Notes under the pieces: generated by a model
Databases searched by the model: none
What the model was told of the DNA's origin: nothing
What the model saw: only the letters and a program-made list of their open reading frames with translations
Part shown: piece after piece, positions 36,001 through 47,582 of the stretch
Layout: each line of letters begins with the position of its first letter
How positions within the stretch are numbered: the first letter of the stretch is position 1
Position numbers and translations under genes: made by a program
Source: Archegozetes longisetosus
Taxonomy: Eukaryota; Arthropoda; Arachnida; Sarcoptiformes; Trhypochthoniidae
DNA length: 64,000 nucleotides
Assembly: GCA_018873245.2 (NCBI GenBank)
Contig: JAEMBT020000007.1
Location: 5,735,129-5,799,128, forward strand
Direction: 5' to 3'

Positions 36001-36592
36001 ATGTAACTCAAATAAATTTATAAATTGCCTTTCAAAGGGTTTATCTTTTTACTTTTTTAATTATCAACTTTCAAAGTACCGATGCGAAATTTTGACCCAA
36101 CTTCTAAAGATGTTAAGCTCTTAGAAGTAGTTGAAATGTTTCTAATACGGAGATCCTTCATTCAATCTAATGATAGTGTTTACTGATTGCTAAGAAAAAA
36201 TTCCTTATCATAAATAACATGGAAACTATTGTAATTTTAATCATGTGCATCTAAATATAAATCAAGAACTGAATGGAAATTTACATGTCAATAAATATAT
36301 TTTTACGCAAGAAAACTAAGCTCTGAAAAGAACTTTTAAAGCGAAACTTGCAAAGCAAAGCTTGCAAAGCAAAACTTTCAAAACAAAGGTTTCAGAACAA
36401 ACCTTTTGATGCCAATATCTTAGCAGATTCTTTTCCGATCCCAGAAGTAGTTCCAGTGATAATACAAACTTTATCGTCTAGTCTTCCATCGAATTTGCAT
36501 TTCTTAGGACCACACGGTGTCCACCGAAAAAAGTTATATAAACCTTCAAATATAAACGCAATTAAAAAACTTAAGTCTCCTACAAAAGACAT
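33059..36592 (-). CDS. Short-chain dehydrogenase/reductase, retinol dehydrogenase 11-14-like
   Basis: NAD(P)-dependent oxidoreductase, probably acting on retinoids or other lipophilic alcohols/aldehydes at a membrane. Exons: 36592-36403, 35551-35204, 35068-34735, 33176-33059 (TAA), giving 329 residues with phases 1, 1, 2 all consistent. ATG 36592 was chosen because it is the first ATG in frame and precedes a hydrophobic anchor (residues about 7-21). Motifs: Rossmann TGTTSGIG (residues 46-53), ARVIMACRD, NNAAV, catalytic NLTSSSY with Tyr206-A-R-S-Lys210 (YxxxK), VYPGMSKTEL, and a C-terminal DCK...LWDLSRAYCGL typical of RDH11-14. The last exon lies 1.56 kb from the third; that intron holds a hAT-type element (34054-34591). 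Substrate not predictable. Confidence 0.9.
34054..34591. mobile_element. 538-bp hAT-type non-autonomous transposon in SDR intron 3
   Basis: Ends TAGGCCCTGTACTTTACGGG and, as reverse complement of the right end, TAGACCTCGTACTTTTCGGG. These inverted repeats extend into GGGTTT. Flanking octamers GACTAAAC (34046-34053) and GACTATAG (34592-34599) match at 6 of 8 positions, as for an aged 8-bp hAT target duplication. Further GGGTTT/AAACCC blocks lie just inside both ends. No transposase frame. It sits in the host intron and does not touch splice sites. Confidence 0.75.
36347..36402. repeat. 14-bp imperfect tandem repeat abutting the SDR exon 1 donor
   Basis: Four 14-bp units, from CTTGCAAAGCAAAG to the diverged GTTTCAGAACAAAC. 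The last unit ends exactly at 36402, so on the minus strand the intron 1 donor GTTTGTTC lies within it and the array forms the first 56 nt of the intron. Confidence 0.7.
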
Positions 36593-38343
36593 CGCGATGT
36601 GAACGGCGAAGATCTGAGTCACAAATGATCGCAAACTTGAAGTTTGACTGACTTTTAGTGGTTTGAAGGTTTATTTTTTTACTTGTTTTGTGGCTTTCCT
36701 CAAAACAAATTCCCCTTTAGATGCAGTACCAGTTTATTAAATGGTTGTTTTATTGTTGAGACACTTCTGAATTATAGGTTACTTACTATGAGATTCGCAC
36801 ACATTAAAACTTCCTTATGGCTTATTATTTTTGATAAATCATAAAGCTAGTATTCGGCTTTCAATTTAAAATCTAGTTTCACTGTAATTATAACTTTTTA
36901 TTTACTGCAATTTATATTTTTATTGATATACTATTTGCCTATATTTAAATACGTTCAGCTTTTATCCAATCAACAACTTTTTATGATACCGTTTCGAAAA
37001 AGTTGCTCAAAACAACTTCTCAATTAAAATTTAATTAACGAACTGGAAAACTAATTCAACATAAAATTTAATATTGTAAAAAATAGTGAATCAAAATTGA
37101 GCTTTTGCGAGCATTAGCCGAAATCTGCTAACCCTAATCGAAAATGTCTAATAATGTATCAAATGAATCAATATTTATGAATTCGATAAGCATTCAATTT
37201 ACGAAAATCAATCTCTATTACAACTATAGGCCATCTAAACTGCTTGCATTACAAGTTTCGATTACATAAATCCAGGCATTATGTGTGAAATCCAAGTAAT
37301 TTATTTAAGCTAACAGAAAAAATACCCGTAAGTATTACAGAACACCTCAATAAAGGCTATTAAAATCAAATTAGTTTCAAAGGGAAACTCCAGGTTATAC
37401 ACAAACTGAAGACTATGAGTCATACACCGAGACCTGATTCATATCAGAACTGAATTTATCCTAATTACTACGAAATAGTTATGCAACATATTCGAACTGG
37501 TGCTCGGTTCACTTATCTTAAGCTGAGATTGAGGAAAATTTCAGGCTGATAACTTGATTAATATTTATAAAGTACATATACACTGAAGGTTACTGTTATT
37601 TTTCTATCGCATTATTGTTAGCTGGAACGAAAGGAAAATTCTTATACTAACTAACAATAAGCCATACAATCACTCATAATAACCCCTAATTCTAACTTTT
37701 CTCTACACGTAATATTGTTTGCAATCATTCAATTGGTAGACTTGAACCGAACACGTAAATTAGCCTATTGTCAATAAAAAGTTATTTATATATTTGACTT
37801 TATTGTTCGTTATTATTTGAGTAAACTTTCTCGTTAGATAATTAAGGCATGAAAGATGAATAACACAAAGTCTGTAAAGATGTTTGCCTAATCAAATATG
37901 ACTCAGACTAATAAAAACATTTTCAAAGCAATCTTCGGCAGGCTTTATTTTATATCTCCAATAACTCAAATTTTCACTTATCGGTAGTCTAAGAAACAAA
38001 TTTGCGAACCAAATAACAAGAATTGATTTTATATCTAGCCTTAGTTTAGTGTTGACGAGTGAGAATATTTTTGTAATCATATTGGAATGTAGTTTGCAAA
38101 TACATATCACAACAAAACAGAATAACATTTGTTCAGATGAGGAGTAAAATAGTTTTGCATAACTTTCTTATTTATTAGTGTTGATCAAGTTACTATAACA
38201 ATTATTTATGGTTTTATTTACTAAAACCTTAGTTACGCTACTAAACCTGATAAGATAACTCCAAATTACGATCAATTCTGTCATTCCTTCACAAAAGTAT
38301 TTTTTATGAGTAATTCACTACTTCTCAGGCCTTGTCAAAAATA
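36593..38343. other. Intergenic region between divergent genes
   Basis: Holds the upstream regions of the minus-strand SDR and the plus-strand membrane-protein gene. No clear TATA box for either. The open frame at 37892-38128 (-) has no recognisable feature and is probably chance. CTTCTCAG just before 38330 could be an acceptor for a 5' UTR exon of the next gene. Confidence 0.45.
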
Positions 38344-39744
38344 ATGTTAACCTTTCAGTTTAGATTGATTTTACTTTCACTGTTAATTCTGGCTATTGAT
38401 TGCCAATTCGGGCACCCATATGTTGATATCTCGGGTGAGTTCTCAGTTGAATGCATACAAGTAGAGTCGTATGCGATTCAATCTCCAGGAACTGAAAACT
38501 ATGAAGTGAGTGCCGGTAAACCGTTTTCATACAAATGTGACTTTATTGTCGACACCAGAAAATGTGAAAGTAATCCACAGAGTCCTGGATGCACTCATGT
38601 TGAAATGATTTGGACTTTACCTTCAAATTTGGCTAAAATTCAACTCGAAAAAGGTCTGCGCAAACAGTTTTAGGTGTTTTAGGGAGAGATTATGGTTTTG
38701 AAAATTTGAAAATAACTTTATTTTCAGGCGTAACTAGAAAGGAAGAAAGTTTTAAAGTGGAATCAAGAGATGGATTTGATAAGTATCGGAGTTGGTTTAA
38801 TATTAGTGAAGTCGGGACAATACACGACGGAGAATACAATTGGAAGTTCTACTTGAAGTTTGAAATGAGAACAGTTTTCGAGGGATCTTTGCGTATCAGA
38901 GCAATAGGTAATAATGTTTAATTCATACAGTATTTAAGTCTCGTAATGATGATTGTTATTTAGAGTTTATTGCCAAACGTGAATATAGAATGACAATAAT
39001 GACTGTAAACTTAATAATTATCAATAGAGTCTGAATCGATTTGCTTGAAAAATACATTAACCTCTAATCCTTGATTATACTATTGAAAAGTTTGAATGAA
39101 TTGTTCCCCAAAAGTGTTCAGTATATGACAGAAAGATAGGCTTAAACGTTAGGCATGAATTGTTTGGATAGAAAGCAAAGTAAAAAAACATGTTTCATTA
39201 ATGGTATAATTGAGTTAAACACTTTTTAGTTCATACCAAAGGATTCAGATTTTTTACATTTCCTGATTGCTTAACACATTATCATAAAATATGATCATTT
39301 CTTCATTATTTAAGTTTCTTTTCATACTTAATCTAAATTTTAAATCAAAATTACTATAACTTAGAGCTAAATAAACTTAAGTGAACAGAAACAAAAATGA
39401 CATACAGAGAAAGAAATAACATTTTTCAATCGTTAAAACATTGTTTTTAAATTAATCATTTGATTAGATAGCTTTACCGAAAAAATTAATCAAATATTTG
39501 TATTTATTTATCACAATAAGACTTGAAACAAAATGCAGAGTCGTGTAAGTACGACGATTGGTGTGAGAACAGCAAGTGTATTGATAACCAATGTGGAGAT
39601 GGCAATCGATCAAAGTTTCCCTGGCTCATAGTTGGTCTCTCAATTGGAGGACTGGCCGTTGTAGCAGTTATTGTGGCTTTTGTCACTGCCATGATTCTTA
39701 GAAAGAAGAAGGAGAACAGCTCAAATAATAGGCGCTATAATTGA
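38344..39744 (+). CDS. Orphan type I membrane protein with Ig-like ectodomain and Cys-rich stalk
   Basis: Function unknown. Exons 38344-38653, 38728-38907, 39539-39744 (TGA), phases 1 and 1, give 231 residues. ATG 38344 opens a signal peptide (MLTFQFRLILLSLLILAIDC). The ectodomain has four cysteines in exon 1, an N-glycosylation site (NIS) and a HDGEYNW motif in exon 2 that recalls the DxGxY of Ig-like folds, though the usual second Ig cysteine is missing. Exon 3 holds a stalk with four closely spaced cysteines (residues about 166-182, SCKYDDWCENSKCIDNQC), a strong transmembrane helix (about 192-217, rich in Gly, Ala, Val) and a short basic tail (RKKKENSS). AATAAA at about 39829-39834. The GTCTGC donor of exon 1 is weak, but its phase fits. 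It could be a surface receptor or ligand; no family was recognised. Confidence 0.75.
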
Positions 39745-40951
39745 TCATCTAATTTATAACACTTTCTATACCACTTTCATCAGAAGATTATATTTATTAT
39801 ATTTCATAAATAAGATTTCAACTTAAAAAATAAAAATTTATTTTTTAAGGTTGCCAACTTAATCTATTCGCCAGTGTTAGCAGTTGGAAGACTTGCAAAT
39901 AGTTGTTTGATATTTCTTGAGCATTTAACTGATATTTTTCAAAACCAGCTGATTCTATCACGTCAAACTTCGGTCACTAAACTTAAGGTTTAATAGATCA
40001 GAGAAAGTTTGGAACTTCAGCATTCATATAGGCTTTTTATCTCTCAAATTACAAATGCTAGACTTGTCTGCTGGTAAGAAAAACCCTTGTATTTCATCTT
40101 GAGCCTGGTAAGATATCAAGCAAGAGGTGATTTCACTCTTTTTTTAGGCGCATACTAAAAGTTTACTGATAGCTCTTAAAGGATCTCTTCAGAAAAATGA
40201 AATAAGACAAGACTCTTGGAAAATGAAGATCACCTACGATAAAGTTATTTAGTGTTCTTGTGCGAAACGAGTTATCTATTTGATCGAACTAAATGAAATC
40301 TTCAATTTTTGAAACATTGTCACTAAACATTTGGAAAAATTGATAATTCAAGACTAGTACTAGTAGAGTGTTATCTAATATTTATGAAATTTAATGTATA
40401 AAAATTAAAGAAAGCAAATTGTTATATTTAACTTCAGTTATGAATAAGATATGAAGAGATGTACCGTCGACAGATAAAAGTTATGTATTTGTTATCACTA
40501 AAAAGATGCAGAAGAGTTCATAAACCTAAGGGCTCAACAACTCATTTAGACCTGTATTACGTTTAGTGATATTAATCAATCCTCAATCAATACTTAAGAA
40601 ATTAGTTTGAAACTCTGATAAAATAGACTTTGACTCATCTTTGTAGTTGAGTCAATGTTACATCTGTTACAAAAAGTGATAGCTCGAGAGAGCGGTCCGA
40701 CTCATCATTAAAATTATTTAAATTAAATCACAGTTGACTGTTGAACTATTTTGATTGAAATAGTTTGATATATCTTATCAGTAACTTTCATTCTATGACT
40801 TATTGTTTTTCTTATAAATATCAAATAAACTGACTTCAGCTACGAATAACACTATTACTCATATTATGTTTTTAAATTACTGAATATTGCTATAATTTGA
40901 CGCTATAAACTTATAGTTTCAATTTCTGTCTCGTTCCTCTTATCTTATCCA

Positions 40952-41054
40952 AACGCATCAGAGATTAATCCGGGATCTATGCATAACTTTTTTCGACCGA
41001 CCGTACAGCTACCACCAAATAGTTCTACTTTTGTTAATCCCAAACTGATGCGTT
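40952..41054. mobile_element. 103-bp inverted-repeat element (MITE-like), with related fragment at 41533-41580
   Basis: Left AACGCATCAGAGATTAATCC; right end (reverse complement) AACGCATCAGTTTGGGATTA. The right half recurs in the opposite direction at 41533-41580 as ACGCATCAGGGATTAAAG, continuing with the shared TATTTGGTGGTA-CTGTAC block. So three copies of one terminus lie within 630 bp. Superfamily not determined. Confidence 0.6.
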
Positions 41055-41594
41055 CTAAGCAAACTTTTAAGGGCTCATTCATTCAGTTACTATTAAACTT
41101 AAAATATGAATCGTTTGATTTTAAAGTAGTGAACGATCTAATAATCACTGATAATCAAATGATTTGATGCACTTTATGAGCCAGTAAAGTTCAAAAAAGT
41201 TCAAAAGTATGTTTGAGCACAACGTAAAATCTTAATTATCGCACCTGTTTATAGTTAATTGATAAATTCATTAAAGTCATGTGAATAACTCTTGAAGCCG
41301 ACAGAACATTGATTGCTATCTTGTTTCCTGACTCGATTCTAATGTTTTATTAGTTTACATTTGTATCCTTTTTGTATAATTTATTTACGACATGAGTCAA
41401 TAAATATGAATTATAATTATCAGTCGTGAGTGAAGTGTTGATTTTTATCCTCAAAATTTGAGTTAACACTTAAACTATTGTTCTCTGACTAAGATTATTC
41501 AATTTTGATGCTGTCCCTAACTTTTGATCTGTACGCATCAGGGATTAAAGTAAAACTATTTGGTGGTAACTGTACATTCGTTTATTTTTCTGTG

Positions 41595-42138
41595 CAGCAA
41601 TATCTCGATATAGTGAACTCTCAACAGTGACTCCTCGGTACAGTGAACGCACTTATCGTAAAACATACTATTCAACTAATAATTACAGAATGCACAGTTA
41701 TGTCAGAATAAATTTTATCAGTCAATTACTGAAGGACAGTTGAAAATCGTTTTCTCATTAAAAAAAACATTGAGTATATAATATCAGGGAAATAAGCGTT
41801 TTTGAAAGTTCAATCAAAGTCAAAACTCTACAACTTTGAATGGAAAAAGTCAGTTATGACTGATACGCAAGAAATGGCTAACAAACGAAATCATTTTATT
41901 ACTTGATAATCAACTATCTATAAACATTTTTTGCAATTAAATAGAAGTTAATTATTGATAGGGATAAGTTTTATTTGGCTTAACCTAATTGACTTTTTTA
42001 AAGTTGAAATTTAATCCTTGTTTAGTTAACTTTGTTTGACTGATAAAATTGATTCTGAAATAACTGTACCTCCCTGTTGCGAAGCAGAGTTGTAGTGATT
42101 GTTCGTTGCCAGCGATTCACTATATCGAGGTACTACTG
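41595..42138. mobile_element. 544-bp pogo/Tigger-type non-autonomous transposon
   Basis: Left end CAGCAATATCTCGATATAGT; right end (reverse complement) CAGTAGTACCTCGATATAGT. Subterminal repeats of the CTCGGTACAGTGAACG kind follow the left end, as in pogo-like elements. Both flanks are TG instead of the expected TA. No transposase frame is recognisable, so it is an internally deleted or MITE copy. Confidence 0.75.
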
Positions 42139-43263
42139 TGTAAGGTTATAAGCAATAGTAATTAATATTCACTCATATTCAGTAACTCATTTGAATGTTA
42201 TGATAATTGTTAATGGTGTGCGAGTTTCAATCTATTTCTTTAATGCTCTATTACGCAAAAGTTAACTTTAATATCGAATTGCCTTCAAATCTGCTTTCTA
42301 TTTAGACATAAAAGTTAATTGTCAGAGTATTCTTCACTACAAGTTAAATCTTTGAGTACGCATTATTTTCCTTAAGATGCGAATGCTTAAATTTCAAGTT
42401 GTAAATATCATTTAATTTGTTCGTTTACATCATTATATCTTAAACATGATTTGATGATTCTTGAAAATTTGTTTGAAAACCATTTGCGAAATTATAGTGA
42501 TAAAAAGCGTTTTTATGCAAGAAAACTGAAATGTACTTAATTAGTATTACAGTAGTACATTATTATTTAACTGTCTTATCATTTAAAGTAAGACTTTCCT
42601 TATTTTATCAAACAAAGCTTGAAAAATACATTTAGTATGAAGAGTGATCACACGTTAGCGGAGACATCGCTTATAAATTAATTTCTTATTTTTGTTTTGA
42701 ATATTTCAACAGAAATTCAAAGAAATCTTCAATTCATTGATGAATGTCCTTCGAATCATAATAATATATATGGAAAGTAAGGCTACTGAAAAAATTGAAC
42801 TGTTTCTCTATCTACTGAATGAAGACCAGTTCGGTTAAGATTTAGTTTATAAATTGTCTAAGTCTGAATGAGTCACTTCACGAAAATAGCCGTGCCAGAG
42901 AAACAATGTTCAGAATGTCCACAGAAAGTTAATTCATGGTTAAGGATTCGAGATTCAGTAGATTCATCATAGTCTCGCATTTGATCGATTAGTTAAACAG
43001 AGAAATTGTATTAATGATATAATTAATTGATTACGATTTGATCTCATCGTATTTTAGATACAATAATAATGTTTTATAATGTGATAAATAAGAGCTTATC
43101 GTTCTATATATTGAAACAATTATGAATGATTTTTGAGATGTTTACTGGAGGTCAATAGTTCTATATGACATCAGACTACGATCTTTGCTTATAAATAATC
43201 AAAATAGAAAAATCGATTACATAAATCAAGTATAAACTTATATAAATATATAGAATAATTTAA

Positions 43264-43364
43264 CACGATAATATCTCCACATAGTGAGGCTCTAGGGGTC
43301 GATATTTTCATTCACCATAACGAAGATTAACTATAGAGAGGTTCAGTATATCGAGGTATCGCTG
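43264..43364. mobile_element. 101-bp pogo-like terminal remnant or MITE
   Basis: The right end (reverse complement) reads CAGCGATACCTCGATATACT and is very close to the ends of the 41595-42138 element. The left end CACGATAATATCTCCACATA is a diverged partner. The body is only about 50 bp. Confidence 0.6.
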
Positions 43365-44871
43365 CATTACATTGATACACTTTATAATGGCGACCCATTT
43401 GCATGTTAACTTAATTTTATCAAGACAAAATCAAGTTTCCATATTCAGGATGTTAATGAACTTTCCTTTCATATGAATCAAGATTATTTCAAATATTTTT
43501 CAGCTATATATAATTCGCTATTTATTTCAATTTGTGATTATATTGAACTTTGACCAATTACGTCAAGTTAGAGATTATTTCTAACGTTTTGATATTAAGT
43601 TTAAGTTTTGTATATGAAAATACAATTAGTGTATAGCTTATTATTGAACTCTGATCATATAACTCTTCTTTGAAGTGTATTTATAGATTCAAATTCAATG
43701 TTTTCAAATTGAAATATGTTAACTTTGCAATTTCCGAAAATATTAACTTATAAATAAACTTTGTATTCAAATTTTGCAATAGTAATCACTTGCGAAATCG
43801 ATGACATACCTCTTACTTAGACATTTGAAATAATATTTATTTCTCGAGAAAATATTCAAATGTATGAAAAGTCATGATTCATAACTAAGATTTGATCCAA
43901 ATCTAGCAATAATGCCAAGGTTCAGTAATAAATAATCTAAAATATAGAGAAAAGTGCCTGAACATTTCGCAAACAAATATGAAGTTTTTTAATATGTATA
44001 GTAAACGTTTGAAAAGTTCTAAATGAGGGCTTGAATTTAGATGAGGCGAAATCGAGTATTAACTATGTTTCTAAATATGGGACAAATAAATTACTTACAA
44101 GTCATTCAACTCAAGTTACATTTAATCGTCACTCTCTCTAATAATAGTTGAAATTTGTGAAAAAGTAGTTGAAAACAAATTTAATTTATCGTATCTTTCA
44201 GATAATAGGTATTTCATACGATACTATTATTAGATTAAGCTTTAAATCTATATTTGTAGGTCATTGTCGTTACGTAGTATTAAATTGATTAAATAATTGA
44301 TCCCAATCCGCACTTTCGCTTCTTCCAGACCTACTTCAACATCAGTGACGGAACCGTTTTTCCAGATCTCAAGTCAGCGTCAAGTTTGTCAAAACAAGTG
44401 AAAATGTATTTTTAATCAATTTTTAAGTATGTGATAAACAGACATTTCTAATGAAGTACATTGATTCTCTAGCTCAATATGAACTTATTGCAAAATATCG
44501 AACTTAATATCAAAATAATTAACGGCAAATATATTAAAGTCGAGCAAGATCTGAGTCACGAGAAGACAGGACAACGAGTTAGATAAGTATGAAGGGAAAA
44601 ATGGAATTAAAGTATAATTAATTGTGAACCGAAGCACAACAGTACTTTAAAACATAGTTTTCAAGTTACTATCGAGCTATTCGTGAAAACGTTTTTAATT
44701 AGATTTTTGTTAGACGCGTTCAGGAATAGAAATCTAGTTGTTCGTGTGTGTCATCGTTAGCTAAAATTGAATCTGCGATTTCTCGAATACACCTCAATTT
44801 CTATTCATGTTTTGTTCCGCCACTTCATAAGCTATTATCGCGTTTAAGTTTTGATACCCGATATGCCGGTT

Positions 44872-44879
44872 TATAAAAA
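44872..44879 (+). promoter_or_regulatory. TATA box of the Cys-rich secreted protein gene
   Basis: TATAAAAA, followed about 45 bp later by CTCATTAGT, which could serve as initiator, and by ATG 44967 (or 45000). Confidence 0.55.
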
Positions 44880-44966
44880 GCAAAAGGATTTCAAGAATAA
44901 GTTCTTATTTTGGTCTGCATCTCATTAGTTCGTCGGTTCACTTGAGTTTTTCGATATAAATAACTT

Positions 44967-46260
44967 ATGATTTTCGTATACGATCGGACTTTTGAAAAAA
45001 TGTTTTGGAGTTTAATAACATTCTCATTAATAGGTATAGTGACGGCTATGTCTACCAAAGATAAATGTGATCTGAGAAAAGTTGATCGATGTGCACAAAT
45101 ATTGTATATTTACGGCAATCCTACTTACAAAGTCTCCAATAATATCGAAGAAGCCCATCAATTTTGCAAGTAAGTTATCACTTTCTGTTTGTTATGCTAT
45201 CAAATGCTTTCTTATTCTTTCTTAACATATGCTAAGCTATTTCTCTCAATAATTGTCATACTATCCTAGTTTTCAACTTTTCTCTGCCAGCAAAACCAAA
45301 AGTTATCACAATTTATGTCGTTCTAACTCTAACCAAATGAATTAGTCTTAAAGTTAATCATACGATAATCTTAGAAAAATATTGATTTTATATTTAGCTC
45401 AACCAAAGAAGCAGAGCTTTGCATCAGAGCTTATAGTACTTCGTGTGTGAAACCGTTTTCGCGACAGTACATTAATTTACTGCTAGCAGGACCGACGCAA
45501 CAATTAAAAAAAAGATGCAGTCACTCAGGGATAAGAAGTAAGAACATATTCCTCTGTGATTCGGAATTCCAAAATAAATTCATTTTGGTCTTCCTTTACG
45601 TTGTTCTGTTGATCTTTCAGATCATATTTTATTATTTAGTGGTCTATAGGCAAACACGTATTTATACTGAAAATAAATGAGATTTTGCCAGAAAAATAGG
45701 TTACTTTGAAAATATTAGATACTATTGATGCTATTTTTCTTTCTTTTTTCCAATTTTACTTATCAAATAAAAAGAATACTTAGAGCATAAAGAATGTGTT
45801 AACGCAACAAAAAGTAAGATTGATTTATGCAATGACAGCGCTATTAAAGACACTATGAGAATATTGAAAGCAAGGAAAGAAGATTGGATTCAACTTTCTT
45901 GTTGGTAAATAAATACTTTTGTCCCATTTTCGAATACCATTCAAATTTTTCCAAATAGTACCTAACTAACTATACCTAATATTTATTTATTACTTCAACA
46001 GCTTCTTAAGCAAAAGTACTCAATGTTCGACTAGAGCTATTGATACTGAAGACATTTGCGACCATAAATCTAAAGAATATATGAAAGAAGCGATCCGTGG
46101 TTTCTCTGGTGAAGTTTTTGATTTATTTTGTGGTAATGATCTGCATTGGGAATCGCAAAATTGTCAAAAAGTTACCAAAAATTTGCCGCTTATTGATAAT
46201 AAGACAAAAAGGCCCTTGAGTGTTTTTCCCGTTGTTTTGGAAATGATGGAAAGGTTTTGA
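44967..46260 (+). CDS. Orphan secreted cysteine-rich protein (14 Cys)
   Basis: Function unknown. Exons 44967-45169, 45398-45537, 45784-45904, 46002-46260 (TGA), with phases 2, 1, 2 all consistent; 240 residues from ATG 44967, or 229 from ATG 45000. The second ATG gives a cleaner signal peptide (MFWSLITFSLIGIVTA). The mature part has 14 cysteines spread over all exons (3, 3, 4, 4), including one CC pair formed across the last intron (LSCC), so seven disulfides are possible. No transmembrane segment. The spacing suggests two similar helical Cys-rich halves, as in arthropod secreted families such as 27-kDa hemolymph-type proteins, but I could not establish homology. TATA box at 44872; AATAAA at 46775-46780, rather far from the stop. 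Confidence 0.78.
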
Positions 46261-47582
46261 ATGTAAACTTATAGCCTTTCGCTCATTACTTCCATTGATT
46301 TAATCGTTCAAATTGTAAATATGTTACAACACTAGCAAATTAAATGTTAACCTAAGTTATTAGAGTCAGTAATTGAAATATAACTTTATGAATAGGAAAT
46401 TAATACTCAAACTACATATGAAAATGATTAGATGACAAAATTCAATTCATCTCATATACGAAATCTAATGAACTTTTTGTCAAGTTTTCAGTGAACCGGT
46501 ACTCAGAAGAGGTAACGTTGATTATTATCTAGTATTCAAATAACTTTTGATTGATTGTATAGAAACCTGATTTGAAAGCATTAATTAAATAGCGTTAAGT
46601 TTGATAATGCAGGAGAAATATTATCGAAGGGTAATTAGAGTTAACACTAAAACCAACTCACTTAAGTATTATGCGATGCTAGAGGAAAAATACTATCAGG
46701 AATCATGTATTGTATAATATCTTATCTATTTTCAAATCAATGTTCAACGCTTAACATTTGAAATGTTCAATGAAAATAAAGTTTTTTCAAACAAAATCTG
46801 TTTTATTCTTTCAGATTGTAAGTTTGAATTATTTTTAAACTGAAACAAAACATTAAAAAGTGATTGATCTATATATGAATACAAACTGATAAACATTACA
46901 AGTTACCACAGTTTTCCAATTTAGTCGAGTTTCAGAACAATAACCTTTGGCTATAAGTAGAGATCTATGCTCTGACAAGATTGAAATAGTAGAGAGTCTG
47001 ACACATATTTGGCTTTTACTTTTATAAATAACAATCGGATGACTAAGTCAAACATCAAATAATTAAATTTATGTTTACAGTTGTCAAATAAATCTTTTCA
47101 CGTAGTCAAGTATTCAATTTTATCGCTTTTTATTTGCAATAAATTGAATGAAAAATAAAGATAGACTTATTAAATAACAATGAAATAAACTGGTTTTTCT
47201 TTCAATTAACTCAATCAACATTTTTTCTATACTTAACATATAAAAACATTTCAAATAAATTATTTTAAAACTAATCATTCTAACTTTAAGTGTTAGAAGT
47301 TTAGAAAAACGTTTTCAGTTACTCATCGCAAGCAAAACAAAGACTTAAAAGAAGTAGAAGAAAGTGTTGGATAAAATAAATTGACGTTCGGTAACATAAT
47401 CAATAGATAAGAAAAGTTTATAAAACTTCTATAGAGTAACTGAAAATATGAATCGAGTCTAAAACAAATATTTAGATAAATTAAACGAAAGCGTAGGAGT
47501 TGTTTTGGTTAAATTCGTAATTGGGTTCGAGTTAATCGGGACAATAAATCGTTATCGTATATCATTCGCATTCGTATTGTTG
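46261..47582. other. Convergent 3' flanks
   Basis: AT-rich spacer between the plus-strand Cys-rich gene and the minus-strand MIF4G gene. AATAAA at 46775-46780 (+). Nothing else recognised. Confidence 0.5.

Larger units (their letters stand above)
39745..44966. other. 5.2-kb intergenic region with transposon debris
   Basis: Contains a poly(A) signal near 39829, an inverted-repeat element at 40952-41054, a related fragment at 41533-41580, a pogo-like element at 41595-42138 and a short related element at 43264-43364. The open frame 40979-41167 overlaps the first of these and is not taken as a gene. A TATA box for the next gene lies at 44872. No host gene was seen. Confidence 0.6.
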
